DNA of 64,000 bases. It comes from Chrysopilus asiliformis. Lineage: Eukaryota; Arthropoda; Insecta; Diptera; Rhagionidae. Position numbers and translations under genes: made by a program. Positions 11,796 to 23,289 of this stretch are shown here, piece after piece. The notes beneath the pieces were generated by a model. That model was not told the DNA's origin. It saw only the letters and a program-made list of their open reading frames with translations, and did no database searches. The number at the start of each line of letters is the position of its first letter. Within the stretch, counting starts at the first letter, position 1. The stretch covers positions 85,085,942-85,149,941 of the forward strand of contig OZ035962.1 in NCBI GenBank assembly GCA_964034945.1. Reading direction: 5' to 3'.

Positions 11796-12329
11796 TCTCT
11801 CGGTCTCTCAGACTGTGTACAAGATTTCGCAAAAACTACTAAAGCTAGAACCATAAAATTTTACGGGGATGTTTGGTCCTGGAATGGGACGATCTGGGAC
11901 GATTTGAATGGGACGATTTGGTCCTGGAATGGGACGGGACGAAAGTAACAATTTTTTTTTAATCCCAATTTCCCGACCATTTACTCCAAAACTACCGTTA
12001 TTTGCAGAATATATAAGATAGTCATATACTGTTCACATCAGATATTTTTAATAGGGGATTATATTTGTAAGGGGAAAATATTTTCTGTGAAACAAAAAGC
12101 TATACACAACAAGTTGAACACGATTGAGTTAAGGGAAACTTTTAATTCTATATGCAGTCGATATTAAGTGTTGACTTATTGAGCTAATCCCATTACTGGA
12201 TATTAAATTAAACTGATTTGTTTCCTATAAAGAAAATAAGATCTTATTTGTCAACAACAAGTAACAGTCTTTTAATAACAGCTTCAGCATCCGCAGGTTT
12301 TTTTAGTGATTATTTAGTGAATATGATTT

Positions 12330-12597
12330 TACATAATCGTTTAAAACATAAAAATCCAATCGGATCATTCCTTTCCCCCTCTCCCATAGAAATGAAAAGG
12401 ATTTTTGCTATTATCTCGAAAACGGTTTTTTTTTTCGAAAAAATTGTTTAGACAAAATGTGTTTAGAATATGGTTCTTAATAGCTTTCACAGACATCACA
12501 ATTCAATCGAACTATTCCTTCTCCCCTCTCCCATACAAATGGAACAGATTTTTGCAATTTTCTCGAAAACGGTTCATTTAAAAAAAAAAAGAGTTCT
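12330..12597 (+). repeat. Family B/C module, two tandem degenerate copies
   Basis: TTTTACATAATCG, AATCCAATCGGATCATTCCT, CCCCCTCTCCCATAGAAATG and TATCTCGAAAACGG are followed by a second version (AATTCAATCGAACTATTCC, TTTTCTCGAAAACGG). It is the same 3' module found duplicated in full family B copies. Confidence 0.6.
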
Positions 12598-12975
12598 ATG
12601 GACAATAACAGCTTTCGAATGCAAAAAACCACATCAAAATCGGATAAGGTTTATTGGTAGAAGTCGATCTTTCAACTTTCGTTACATATATATCTACATA
12701 TGAAGGGACACAACACACGCACACACATACAGACATGTTGCGGATTCATCGAACTGAATCGATGGGTATACTCGTAGTTCCGGGGACGTGCCGGGCTCCA
12801 TTATGATTTCGGTTTTCGGAGTAATTTTAATATCTTTCTTATATGTGCGAAAGGGAAAAATATAAAAATCCGGAAATATTTCGAAAAGAATTACTGTTGA
12901 AATGTTGACTTGTACCAGGAAGTCTTAACCGATTTTGATGCGGTTTTTTTGCATTAAAAGCTGAAATCGTCTGAT
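12598..12975 (+). mobile_element. Family C foldback element
   Basis: The left arm AACAGCTTTCGAATGCAAAA...CACATCAAAATCGGAT and the right arm ACCGATTTTGATGCGG...GCATTAAAAGCTGAAAT are imperfect inverted repeats of about 48 bp. The interior holds ACACACATACAGACATGTTG, ATCGATGGGTATACTCGTAG and TCGGTTTTCGGAGTAATTTT. The last two blocks resemble a repeat I recall from mosquitoes. A related copy without clear arms lies at 32560-32985. Confidence 0.6.
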
Positions 12976-13110
12976 AGAATTTTTTGACTGCGATTTTAAA
13001 AATTCCAATAGGTGTCTTGCCGAGATAAAAAACTAATAGTACGACCGAGCCACAAAACTAATAGATTTTAATTAAAATTCGAAATTACGTGATGTAATGA
13101 CTTTATTAAT

Positions 13111-13249
13111 TCACACCGATTCTGGTAGTCGTGTCGTTTTCAACAAGAGTCGTTTTACGTGTTTTTGCTGGTAGAAAAGCACTAATAACAACACGTAAAA
13201 CGACTCTTGCCAAAAACGACACGACTATCGACTATCAGAATCGGGGTGA
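13111..13249. mobile_element. Hairpin MITE N (139 bp)
   Basis: Terminal TCACACCGATTCTG pairs with CAGAATCGGGGTGA. Inside, GTCGTGTCGTTTT and GAGTCGTTTTACGTGTT have inverted partners, so almost the whole element folds into one long hairpin. No certain target duplication. Confidence 0.75.
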
Positions 13250-16190
13250 TTGTTTACTTGCAAATTTATTTATTGAAAAGTTTCTATTAATATTCCTGCC
13301 TAAAAGTTTCATGAATTTCCATGAATTTTAGGGAAAACTGTAAGCATTATAATTACATTTTCGTATAATAAATAAAATAAAATAAAAAATTCTATCAAAG
13401 TGCACGTGAAATCATTTATCGCTTCCGATATCATAAAAACATGGAATTTTCATCATGCATTCATTCTATCAGCCATCAAATTATTGGAGAAAATAACAGC
13501 CATATAGGAGTGCGCGTCTGTTGACAGCCATTTGACCATAAAATGCGTAATCAGCAGAATTTCCAATAAAGTTGCATTTTACAAGCACAAATATTGATAA
13601 ACATAAACCAACAGCAACGCAAACGTCAAGCAGCCGTTTATGTTTTTCAACATAAAAAACCATGTATTCATGCTCTAAATTTCACAAATGTGTGAAAAGG
13701 GATATACGCCAGGGGTCGGCAAGGGGGAAGGGGAAACTGATGAATATGTTTGAAATTTAATGTTGCAAATTGCCCTTTGCACCGAACGATAGTCATTTCT
13801 GGCTTGCTCGAAGTGGGGGTTGCACAAAATAAGCTTTATTGGAAAATGGTGAAGGGATGTTCATTTTATTCATGTTTGGCCCTTTGCTGTGTGGCGGCGC
13901 AATTGACAGGAAATTTGCTAGTGCCATAGTCAGGGTATATGTGCAATACATTTGATTTTGTGATAATGGTACTCTGATTATCGGTGAAATTATCTTTAAA
14001 CACTCTCGTTCTATGGATGGTTTATAACGACTCGCCAAAAATTTGAATTTAAATGGAATTCGTAATAATCTAATCGAATGTGAAACCGAATTCATTCAAT
14101 ATAATTTACACTAATCGGTTATGTTTGCTGCAACGATTAATCAAGTATGGTTTTTGATCGTATATTAAATAAATACCACTAGAAATGTGCACGATATTAA
14201 GAGTTAAAAACATTTAATATTCAATAACTTCAATGAATTGCATTTTATCACCTTGATATTATAGTTATGTTTTAGAAAATTGTTTTTATAAAGTTACGCT
14301 GACAGATAATATTGATTTGAATTATAGTAAGAGGTTATTATTTCACCATATAGGGTTTTATACTCGGGTCTAATGTTAAATTTCGTAATTGTCAAAAGCT
14401 TTTGCCTCCATTTTGTTACGCGTTATTGTAATATATAAGTATCACAGCCGTGGGAATGGCAAGGTGGGGGGGGGGGGGGGGGGGGGGGTAGATTTTTAAT
14501 GCTTTGAAATATCAGAGCAAATTCACCCAAAATTAAATCCCAGAAAAATCAAATCCCAAAAAAGCTGCACTAAGGGAAATTGGGCATGTAGTAGAATTGG
14601 GCATGTAGTAGAATCAAGCACCGTCATTTGATTTAACTGATTTTCATTTATACTCCAAAATCAAATGTTTTTATTTTAAAAACAGGTTTTTAAAACATTT
14701 AATTTAAAATACTTCTAAAATTATTTAAATGAAAAGTATTTAAAACAAAAACTCAATCAGTAAATTAAACTGTAAAACAGAGAGCGCTTTCTCACGTCCT
14801 GCAGTCAAAACAAATAACCAAGCATTTATTTTTAATGTATAGGCAGTTAATCGGGGCCATTAACAATGCAGACTAGGAAAGAGAGCAAGAAAGAATCATC
14901 ATCATCGTTGACAGCACGCACAAATACATTTTCTTTGTTCTAAGGCACGCGGAATGTCAAAGATTGGTTTTCCTGATAATTATGTCACTTTTGAACAGGA
15001 TATTAAAAGTTCTTTATTTATTTTTGTTATCTATTTGTATAAAAAAAAATATTGGGACAATATCTTATTCTAGAAATAAGTTTGAGTTATTTTTCGTGAG
15101 ATTTTTTAAGCCCAAATTCTCAAATTTTGTTTTCAAAGATGCCTTTTTTGCAAAATCAGACAAGGAGAGTATGTTTTTCCGAGGTATCGCTATCATATTC
15201 ATCAAAAGAATTCATTAGTTTGAAGTTTTTGGTCTAAAAATAATCAAATTTCTGTAATTTTTTGTTACTTGTATATTTTTAATAAAATATGTCCACCTTG
15301 AAATCAATATTAAATGCTACCACAGATAAACATATAAACACGTCCCATTAACATACACTAATAATAAAGAAAAGAGATAATAAACAAGAAGAGAGGCTCC
15401 TTTGTTGTGGCGTCGGTTCTTTCTATAACAAAAAATAACTTTTCATTTAAATACTTTTCATTTAAATCAAATACAAAAACCGTTAGCGCCAATTAAGTGA
15501 TTTTTTTATTTGATTCAACTGCTTTTTTGTTGAATCTAACAAAATTTTCCTTCAGTGTGAAGTTTTGCTTCTCAAAATTTCGTCGCAGGCAGATTTTTAA
15601 TCAAAAATTAGCTAATGAAAAATTTTTTAAAAATTTTATATTTTATAATGTTTAGAAAAAAAATACTTTGAAAGTAGAAATTCTTAAAAAAAACTGCACC
15701 GATAGTGAAAATGCTTAACACGAAACTGCAGGCCGAATGAGATTAAAGAGGTAACCGTAGGAAGGGGGTTTGAATCCGAAGTCGCTAAGAACAAATCCCC
15801 TAGTTTTTTTATGCCGTTTATGTTACAAATTCACTCTCCCTTCCTCCCTCGATTCTTAAATTTGTCCTCAATGATATTGAAATTGTCTTTAAAAATAATT
15901 TTATACCAAAAACTTGGTCTAGAATTCATCTTTTCTGATTTTTATCACCTCACTCTTGTAAAACCCGGATTATTATCCGAAGAACACTAAAGAACTGCTC
16001 AATCAATATTGGTAAACAATATGACAAGTATTAAGAAGTTACTAAAATAGCGTCAAAAAAAATACCCCTCAAGGTTTTCATAATTACCCCATTTGAAAAA
16101 CAAATAACTGAAAACGATGCGGAAAGTAAATAAATTGGTTTTAAATGATACAAGGTATATCTAAAAGTTGGATTCTACGACTTATCTAAT
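13250..16190. other. Non-coding AT-rich stretch
   Basis: No recognised gene. The notable item is an uninterrupted G23 run at 14466-14488. The rest is A/T-rich with only chance frames. Confidence 0.5.
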
Positions 16191-16610
16191 TACAAATGAG
16201 GCTCCCCAATGCAAACGAACAACACACGTCAAAGATAACATTTTTGACATTTGAACCTTATAGTCATTATTGCCAACGATGCCTAGTTAATGCACGTATC
16301 ACTTACGTACGACTTGTAATGACTGTAAAATCTGTGTGCAGTTTAGAAACCATCAAATCTCGCCACTTGGCTATTTGTTTTTCTCACTTAATTAGTGATC
16401 ACTCATCGTGCGTCGACATCATCATTGATACTTGCGCGATGCTGAAAACATCTCGCCATGTCGAGCCGATTTTATTAAAAAAAAGAAAATTGGGAACGGT
16501 GAACTGAATTCAGACATTGGACAAGGGTGAGACTCTAAACTGTGGTTAGCTATTTTTAAATTCGCGACTAGAAAACATCAGGAAGTCAATGCGGGGAATG
16601 GGCTGGGAAT

Positions 16611-16930
16611 GAAAACATGGACTAGCTGACAAGTACAAGAGGTGCCGTCGCGACGCCTGGATCGTTAATCGGAAAAGGAGGCTTTTTGTAGCACTCAAGA
16701 ATCCGGCAATCGAATTTGTTGTTGTCTATCGAATGGAGAATCAATTTGGCCATCAACCCGTTGACCATTTAGTGGCGTCAGACCAAACTATCACCACAAT
16801 TGTGCGACGCGACGCCCGACATGAGATTTGGAAAGCTTTTCATGCTGACATCCGCACTCTCCTTCCAGTGACAAACGGAAGCGGCATAGACGAATCCCCT
16901 CTTTACAAGCTCTTGGCGAGTGATGTGTGA
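16611..16930 (+). other. Unidentified open frame of about 106 codons
   Basis: I do not recognise it. The frame is open from about 16611, with no ATG until 16733, and reads GLADKYKRCRRDAWIVNRKR, FVVVYRMENQFGH and IVRRDARHEIWKAFHADIR before the stop after ASDV. Composition is GC-richer than the flanks. No consensus acceptor was found upstream, so this could be a relic or chance. Confidence 0.15.
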
Positions 16931-17097
16931 CGTGTGCGATTAGTTTGCGCATGCGTTGTTAATTTAGTTGATCGCGAGACGGAAAGCGTGTGCGGTTAAA
17001 TCGTACGGAGAGCTATTTGGAAGTATCTTAAAAACTTCTATTGATAGCCAGGAGCTGGAACAAGTAATTAGAATTCCAGTAGTTTTTGTTCCATATT

Positions 17098-17235
17098 ATT
17101 CTAACTCGAAAACCACCCGACCGATTAAGCTGAAATTTTGCCTCACGTGCAATATTTTGAAAGAAAAGCTCAGAAAAATAAATAAAATTCGTCACAAATC
17201 ATGTGTTGTAGTTGTCAAGTACAATACCTCTTCCT
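17098..17235 (+). repeat. Family I repeat, copy 1
   Basis: CTAACTCGAAAACCACCCGA, CGATTAAGCTGAAATTTTGC and CACAAATCATGTGTTG recur in the same order at 18033-18135. Confidence 0.55.
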
Positions 17236-17346
17236 ACAATTATTTAGGCGCTGTCTATATGGCTCATAACCCAAGTAACCATTCGCGACTGAGGTTACAA
17301 TGTGACCATGGTCGCAAAGTAGCGAGTGCAAATCAGTTTAAGTTAC

Positions 17347-17566
17347 GGTTGCCTTGTGACGGATCACAAAAAAACCAGTTGAAGACTGGTTACTTTGTAA
17401 TCGGTCACGAAAAAACCGTTACAAATCGGTTACTTTGTGACCGATCTTAAAAAAAACCATTACAAAACGGTTACTTTGTGACCGATCACCACTACAAATA
17501 GGTTACTTTGTGACCGACCATAAAAAAACCGTTACAAATTGGTTATTTTGTGACCGATTGCACAAA
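17347..17566 (+). repeat. About 40-bp minisatellite, five degenerate units
   Basis: The unit is of the form GGTTACTTTGTGACCGATC followed by AAAAAAACCGTTACAAAT. Unit starts lie near 17347, 17388, 17428, 17469, 17501 and 17541. Within each unit GGTTACTTTGTGACC is a near-palindrome. The third full unit is shortened. Confidence 0.8.
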
Positions 17567-17635
17567 ACAAGCCAATAGTTTTGTTAAAAACACTTGTAAA
17601 TACAAATTTTTAAGATGGTGGAATAGGCTACTGAA

Positions 17636-17965
17636 GTTTACATTGATGTCACATTTGATCCCTCCCCCACTTGTCACCCTTCGTCACTAAAGAGTTTTTG
17701 CACAACAGTTCCAGTAAAAAAAAGATGATCAAAAAATGATTCCATAAACGTTGCAGCAAAGTTGCTCTGACGTCGCAGTTTGTAACCGCATATATTTTGG
17801 AACGGTACGTAACAAGTTTTGGTTACTTGGAAAATGTTCGCCTTCCGGACTCCCTATCTCTCTCCACTTGTTTTATCAAAGGTTTGCATATGGAATTTAA
17901 TATTGGCGAGCTACAATCGCCGACAGTCCCTCCCCCCTTCCACTTAAATGTGTGACGTATCTTGC
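17636..17965 (-). repeat. Fragments of a GTCCATAAAATACGTCAC-type element
   Basis: CCCTCCCCCACTTGTCACCC at about 17662 and the pyrimidine-rich piece ending TGTGTGACGTATCTTGC at about 17965 resemble the ends of elements at 46170, 47298, 55503 and 62086. Degenerate. Confidence 0.4.
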
Positions 17966-18032
17966 AGCTGGAACTCCCGAAATTTTTCCATCTGTACTTA
18001 TTCCAGTATACTTGAAAAAATTGAGCCTTTCG

Positions 18033-18135
18033 CTCTAACTCGAAAACCACTCTTTCGATTGAACTGAAATTTTGACTCACATTATCTGAGAGAAACACCT
18101 AGAGCTAAAGGAAAACTATGTTACAAATCGTGTAT
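18033..18135 (+). repeat. Family I repeat, copy 2
   Basis: CTCTAACTCGAAAACCACTC, CGATTGAACTGAAATTTTGA and TACAAATCGTGT match copy 1 at 17098 in order. Confidence 0.55.
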
Positions 18136-18964
18136 TTGAGATACCAATCAATTGCCCCTCATATCATACTCGCATTTGAAGGTGATCCTCTCTCTCTCAG
18201 ATTTATAATTCAATGTATATCAAGAATAAATCTTAATTGTGAACTATAAGATCTCGCCTCAAATCAGAATCACGTCCACTCACTATTCATTGCTGGTGAT
18301 TCGTATGTCAATGAATTTCACATGTTTTGCGCTCGTGCCGTGCGAATGACGCGGAAACCATGAACGGATGGCGGCCAGGATGATATTCTGAATTTGGTGA
18401 GCTGTGCCACAATTTTTTAAACATTGTTCACTTCATTACATTGGGAGAGTGAATATAATATATAAAATAAGATTGAAAGTTTCTCGAATGACGTAATTTT
18501 GTTCTATTTCTAGTTTAAATATTGACGTTTTGATTTTTTGGATTCAAGTATAGATTCGATCCGTGTAGAAAATTTCTTGGTCATTTGTCATTCGATTTTA
18601 AGCAGTTCCTCCCTCTTCTGAAACTTCGAATTTATTTTAAGCTGATTTCGCCGTTGGTTTCGGTTTAATGAATTTTTCATCAAAATATCATCATGACAAG
18701 AGATTTACGTTGTTTTTAATTTCAAGAATTTATAAAAAAATCCAGTTAATCAAATCGAAGAATGAAAAATATTAGAAGATTCTTAGAAATTTTCTGTAAA
18801 TATTTGAACAGACAAATTAAATTTACGGAAAATGTAGGCGATAGTGAGGCAAAAAAAAACATTTTCTTGAAAAACAGAAAAGTGTTGTACTAAAAAGCAA
18901 ATTTTTTTTCAGGCATGTAAAACAAATACTTAGTAAATTAGATAGTTCAGTTTTCCCGGAACCA
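18136..18964. other. Non-coding stretch without recognised features
   Basis: No protein-like frame and no repeat copy supported. Confidence 0.5.
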
Positions 18965-18984
18965 GCCTATTGTTCAGACTTGGC

Positions 18985-19530
18985 GCCATCAAATCACCCC
19001 TTTTTTCAGGTTAAAAGAAACTAGAGTTCTCAGTGTGACTCTGCTACGGTTCAATGGTGAATTGCATTTCTACACTCAGAAAAATGTCCAGGTCAACTTT
19101 TTGTCAGGTTAACTCTGACCTTACAGAGGTTTCTGTAAGCCAGCTAGCGGTCAGAGTTAACCTATCTAAGGTCAACTCGTGCAGCTCCCAATGCCCTACT
19201 TCACCTGCTGGTGGCTTAATTTCAGAATTTCTCCGACCACAGGTCAACTCAGTTTTACTTGCCCACATGCAGGCGAACGCGCGCCTGCCCGAGGCCAATT
19301 ACGCCGTATGTGGGTCGTCGAGTTAGCCTCCATTTTTCTGAGTGTAGGTCCCTACAATTTCAAAATTTTGTTTTTTTTTTTGGTTCACTAAAATTTTAAA
19401 AGTTAGTGCAGGTTTTGGTAACATCAAATTAACCCTTTTTTCAGGTTTAAAGAAACCAGAATTCTCAGTAAGGCTCGGCTACGGTTCAAGGGTGAATTGG
19501 ATTTTTAGGTCCCTAAAATTTCAAAATTTG
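18985..19530 (+). repeat. Local direct duplication of about 110 bp, left copy interrupted by a MITE
   Basis: Left copy (about 18985-19072 plus 19345-19370): CACCCCTTTTTTCAGGTTAA, CTCTGCTACGGTTCAATGG, GTCCCTACAATTTCAAAATT. Right copy (about 19430-19530): ACCCTTTTTTCAGGTTTAAA, CTCGGCTACGGTTCAAGGG, GTCCCTAAAATTTCAAAATT. The left copy carries the 19073-19344 insertion and the right copy does not. Confidence 0.85.
19073..19344. mobile_element. TA-flanked MITE R (272 bp) with perfect inverted termini
   Basis: Ends CACTCAGAAAAATG and CATTTTTCTGAGTG are exact inverted repeats bordered by TA at 19071-19072 and 19345-19346. The uninterrupted relative at 19506-19507 has a single TA at the matching point, confirming the boundaries. 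TA targeting suggests the Tc1/mariner/pogo group. Inner GGTTAACTCTGACC has an inverted partner GGTCAGAGTTAACC. Confidence 0.9.
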
Positions 19531-20061
19531 GTTCGGTTTTTGGTTCAGTTCAAAAAAGCGGATAGCGTTTCTGAAAGTTTCAACGGTTCAGTGGTTCTTC
19601 GTTCGGTTCAAAAAATCGGATAGCATTTAGGGACAACAAAACCTTTTTATCGATTCAGTAATTTCGATCTTTCTAATAGGCCTAGCCCACTATAAGAACA
19701 ATTGGTCTGAAAATTGTACAAATGTGAGAAATAGATAGACTGATCTTGGGAAAAGTGATCGTATTATGGACACGAAAACTGCGCGAAAAATGTATCGTAT
19801 TTTCTCTGTTTACACAATTGTATCGAAAAGTTATACCGAGCAAGGGGCGCACAATTTAAAAAAATTGCAATTTCTGATAAAAAAAAAGCTGTGGATGTAC
19901 CAAAATTGTGCTAAATTCTTCAGTAATTAAAAATTTGGTTACAATGCGGCTCTGATAGCATTTAGCTTGCCGGTATTTAAAGTCCATTCAATTGGCTTCA
20001 CCGAAATGGGCAGTGAGAACGACGTAGATCGATATCACGGCCTATGCTGTTGATAGTTTGA

Positions 20062-20158
20062 AATAAAATCTTACAAATTTTGTAGTTTATCTATTTTTTT
20101 AAATAAACCTTACACATGTTGTAGTTTATGAAATTAAACCTTACAAATGTTGTAGGTT
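20062..20158 (+). repeat. Triplicated 25-40 bp unit
   Basis: AAATCTTACAAATTTTGTAG, AAACCTTACACATGTTGTAG and AAACCTTACAAATGTTGTAG follow one another. The unit resembles the complement of the SINE-body motif TACAACATTTGTAAGG. Confidence 0.65.
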
Positions 20159-21954
20159 CACAAGCTTTGAAAAACTGCAGGTCTGCACGGACCAGCGAAG
20201 AAAAATTGTTACGAAACCTCAATTGACGAGATCCACTTCCACTTGGAGAAGTATTGACATAGAGAAAACAATTTTAAAATAGTCCTTTTTCTAACAAACG
20301 ATTTTGCATTTCAAAAGATTTAAAATATTTGTAAAGAACACGAAATGATGACAACTACATTGCCCGCATCATTAAAAATAATAAAATGGCAAAATCAACG
20401 TCATTTAAATTATAACGAGGGTAATTCTGCGGTGAAAAGAGCCCTTTGAAGCGGGCAATCGACCCAATTTCAAGTAGGTATATCCAGAATATTCATGTTA
20501 CTTTTAATGCCAATTACCAATTGTTAATCCCATATTATTAAAATTACCAATTTGGATTAACGAAATAGTGAATCATAAGGAGAGTCGTTCGCGGTTAACG
20601 TAATAAATTTGTGGATAGTTTATGTTTTCGTTACATTCGTGGATTAAAATAGAACTTTATATGGTTTGGGGTGGCAATAAAAAAAAGTACGACAAAAGTG
20701 AGCATGAAACTGGATTCTAATATTTCATTTGTACACCACTTCCATGACTGACTGAGTGCTGGTATAATAAGGAACAAATGAATAAAATAAACGATAAGGA
20801 TATAGTCTGGCGTAATGGAATATTCCTAAATATATGAAAATTACATGAAAAAAAACACTGTTTACACTTGCAATTAAATCCTGTCTGCTAGGCAGTGGAA
20901 CAATAAAGCTTCTGTGGAATGGACGAATTGCACGAAAGCTCACAAATTCCAAAAAGGAACGTGCATAATAATATACGATTGTAGATTCTGGTACTTTTTC
21001 CCCAAACAATTTCTCTTTAGTTTCTTTTGTACCTGAGCTAATTTAGTTAGCCATTTGTATTAGTTTTCACATAACAAGAACGATATTTTACACAAATGTT
21101 AGGAGGGAGGACTATATATGCAACATTCACATAAACTTGTTTAATTTTATTTCTGGTTTGTATTTCGAAATATTTTTTTTACAATCGCAACAAATGACGA
21201 ACCTTTTTCCACTATCGGTGCTAGAGAGTGGCTTTAATATTTGTCGAACATGCACACCTAACAAAACTATATCATCGTCCTTCGGCCGTTTATCCTTGTC
21301 GGAATCGCTTTTTAAGGGTGGTTTTTGTATCCAGCGTTTGTTATCCACGGGTGAATTATTATCATGGACATATGTTGGAGGGATGAGAAATTTAAGCCTT
21401 TTTCTGGTCGGAGGATGTTCATCATATAGCTGTAAATGTCCATGGGGGGAAAACCATCAATGTTTGAGGATTTCTCGTTTACATGATGTAACACAATAAT
21501 AATTGCGGATGCGTCGAAATAAATATGTTGGTTGAAGTGAAAATTCTAATTTAGTTGGATATTTAGTGATGAAAGTGGATAAGATTCGAATAAAATTCAC
21601 AGGAAATTGGTGAAAATTTTGAATCCACCCAATGGAAAGTTGATTTTGGCAAAATATTTTCAACAAAAATCATTTGTGGTTCTCGATTTTTTTTTGAGAG
21701 TGGTAGGGGGGAGGGGGGGGGGGGGGGGGAGGAGGGTGTTTTAGGCAGTATGACGGCATACTCCATATAAAAACTCCAGAAAAGAAAGCGAGAAAGGAGA
21801 GGAAAACAAAAAATGGGATGGTTTTTTTCTTTCTAACATCGAGAAAAAATTCCTTCTTAAAATTTGAATGTAATTTATTCCAGAATATAAAAATTTGAAT
21901 GTAATTTATTCCCAATCTTTAATTTCCTCAAAAACTAGTTTTGTTATTCAAACC
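20159..21954. other. Non-coding stretch
   Basis: No gene recognised. It contains a G17 run at 21713-21729, and a duplicated short phrase TTTGAATGTAATTTATTCC at about 21866 and 21895. Confidence 0.5.
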
Positions 21955-22565
21955 AGGGGGGAATTGTCAAATAGAGAGAGGGGAAAGGATTGATCCGACT
22001 GTATTTTGATGTATGGAACGGTTATGTGAAATCATATTACAAAAATTTCATCAACATTTCATCTTTATAGATTTTTTGATACTATGCACCGTTTTTGAAA
22101 TAAAAAAAAAGTACAGTGCAGTCCGTTTAAAAGAAGATTGAAAATGTCAGTAAATTTGTGCTCTTAAGCGGGTTGTTCTTTCAATCGGTGTTTTTGATTA
22201 CCAGGCATCTCAAGATATCCACAAGGAATTGTGCTTTTAAGCGGTATGTTCTTTCAGAATGTTCTTTTAGTGTTCTTAAACGGACTCCACTGTATTCAAG
22301 TTGTTTGGAGAAATGGTCTAATTGGATTTTAATGTATAGATAACTTATGTAAAATCATAGTCTAAACACATTTTACCTTTACCGTTCAAGAACTTAGCAT
22401 AGCCATTTACGAGAAACGTAACTATACAAAATTTCAAGTCTTTAGCTCAATCCTTTCGAAAGCTATGGTGTTCACAGACGGACAGACAGGTAGACGGACT
22501 GACAGACGGACGCACATTCGGAAATCAAAATATTTTGTTATCCAAACAACCTGGCGAAGATCATT
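21955..22565 (-). mobile_element. Family B repeat (reverse), carrying a nested TA-MITE
   Basis: Reverse-strand blocks GATCCGACTGTATTTTGATG, CTATGCACCGTTTTTGAAAT, then after the insertion GGTCTAATTGGATTTTAATG, TAGCTCAATCCTTTCGAAAG, and the GACAGACGG tract with CATTCGGAAATCAAAAT. It meets the next copy head to head at about 22566. Confidence 0.75.
22114..22292. mobile_element. TA-flanked MITE M (179 bp, pogo-like ends)
   Basis: Left end CAGTGCAGTCCGTTTAA and right end TTAAACGGACTCCACTG are inverted repeats with one mismatch, bordered by TA at 22112-22113 and 22293-22294. Inner GCTCTTAAGCGGG and GCTTTTAAGCGG motifs repeat the same theme. It is inserted in family B. Confidence 0.85.
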
Positions 22566-23165
22566 TGTAACGCATCGAACGAATCGCCTAACATGAAAGG
22601 ATTGTTGGGATGACAAAAGCTTTTAACTTCCGCATGTTCGTCCGTCTGCCCGTCTGTCCGTCCGTGAAACCTATAATTTCGAAAGGATTGAGCTAGAGAC
22701 TTGAAATTTTTTACAATTGCGCTTCTGGTAAATAGGAAAGCTAAGTTCTTGAACGGGCAAAATCGGACCATTTTCCTCCCTTCTCGATTTAACGAAACAG
22801 TTTTTTGCAATTTTCTCGAAACTAGGAAGTCGTTTTGAAAAATGTATAAAGGTAAAATGTGTTTAGAATAATATTTTACATAACTCAGCCATACAAGAAA
22901 ATCTAGTTGGACCACCCCTTCCACTCCTCTATGCAAATTGAATACTATTTTTTTTTATTTTCTGGAAAACGGTACACAGTATCGAAAAATTCATAGAGAC
23001 GAAATGTGTTTAGAATATCATTTTACATAGCCGTTCCATACATCAAAATCCAATCGGATTCTCCCCCATCCTCTCCTCACTTAAAAAGCTGTTTTAAATT
23101 AAAAGATGGTCTAGTCTCATATAAAGTATTTGACGGTTAGGCCCTGGCAATTGTAGATTGTCTTC
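22566..23165 (+). mobile_element. Family B repeat, near full-length forward copy
   Basis: It runs from TAACGCATCGAACGAATCG through CCGCATGTTCGTCCGTC, GGATTGAGCTAGAGACTTG and AACGGGCAAAATCGGACC, then two tandem versions of the module with TTTTACATA...CGGTTC. It ends GTATTTGACGGTTAGGCCC and GGCAATTGTAG. Confidence 0.82.
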
Positions 23166-23191
23166 AGGTCTTGCAGGTGGTATAGCCCCTA

Positions 23192-23289
23192 AGCTACCCA
23201 AGCAATATTGATGTTAACTGTGATGTCACCGGCCACGAGATATGTCAACCGGTAACATCACGGTTGATATAAATTCTTCTTGGGTAGCT
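23192..23289. mobile_element. Palindromic MITE K, copy 1
   Basis: Termini AGCTACCCAAG and CTTGGGTAGCT are exact inverted repeats. Inner AACTGTGATGTCACCGG and CCGGTAACATCACGGTTG also pair. The core GTCAACCGTGACGTTAGC theme recurs at 26175 and 44197. Confidence 0.75.

Larger units (their letters stand above)
11217..12050 (+). mobile_element. Family D repeat, copy 2, with nested MITE and satellite tract
   Basis: It repeats the block order of 1092-2120: TAATAAAGTATTGTATTCAT, AACCTCTTAA, CTCCTGAGTCTATTGGAGC, the TCTG tract, GTGTACAAGATTTCGCAAAA, GGGACGATC. The tract is split by a 151-bp MITE (11425-11575) and then expands into a pure 8-bp satellite (11588-11795). A short duplication of the GGAATGGGACGA block lies at about 11878-11940. 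Confidence 0.72.
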
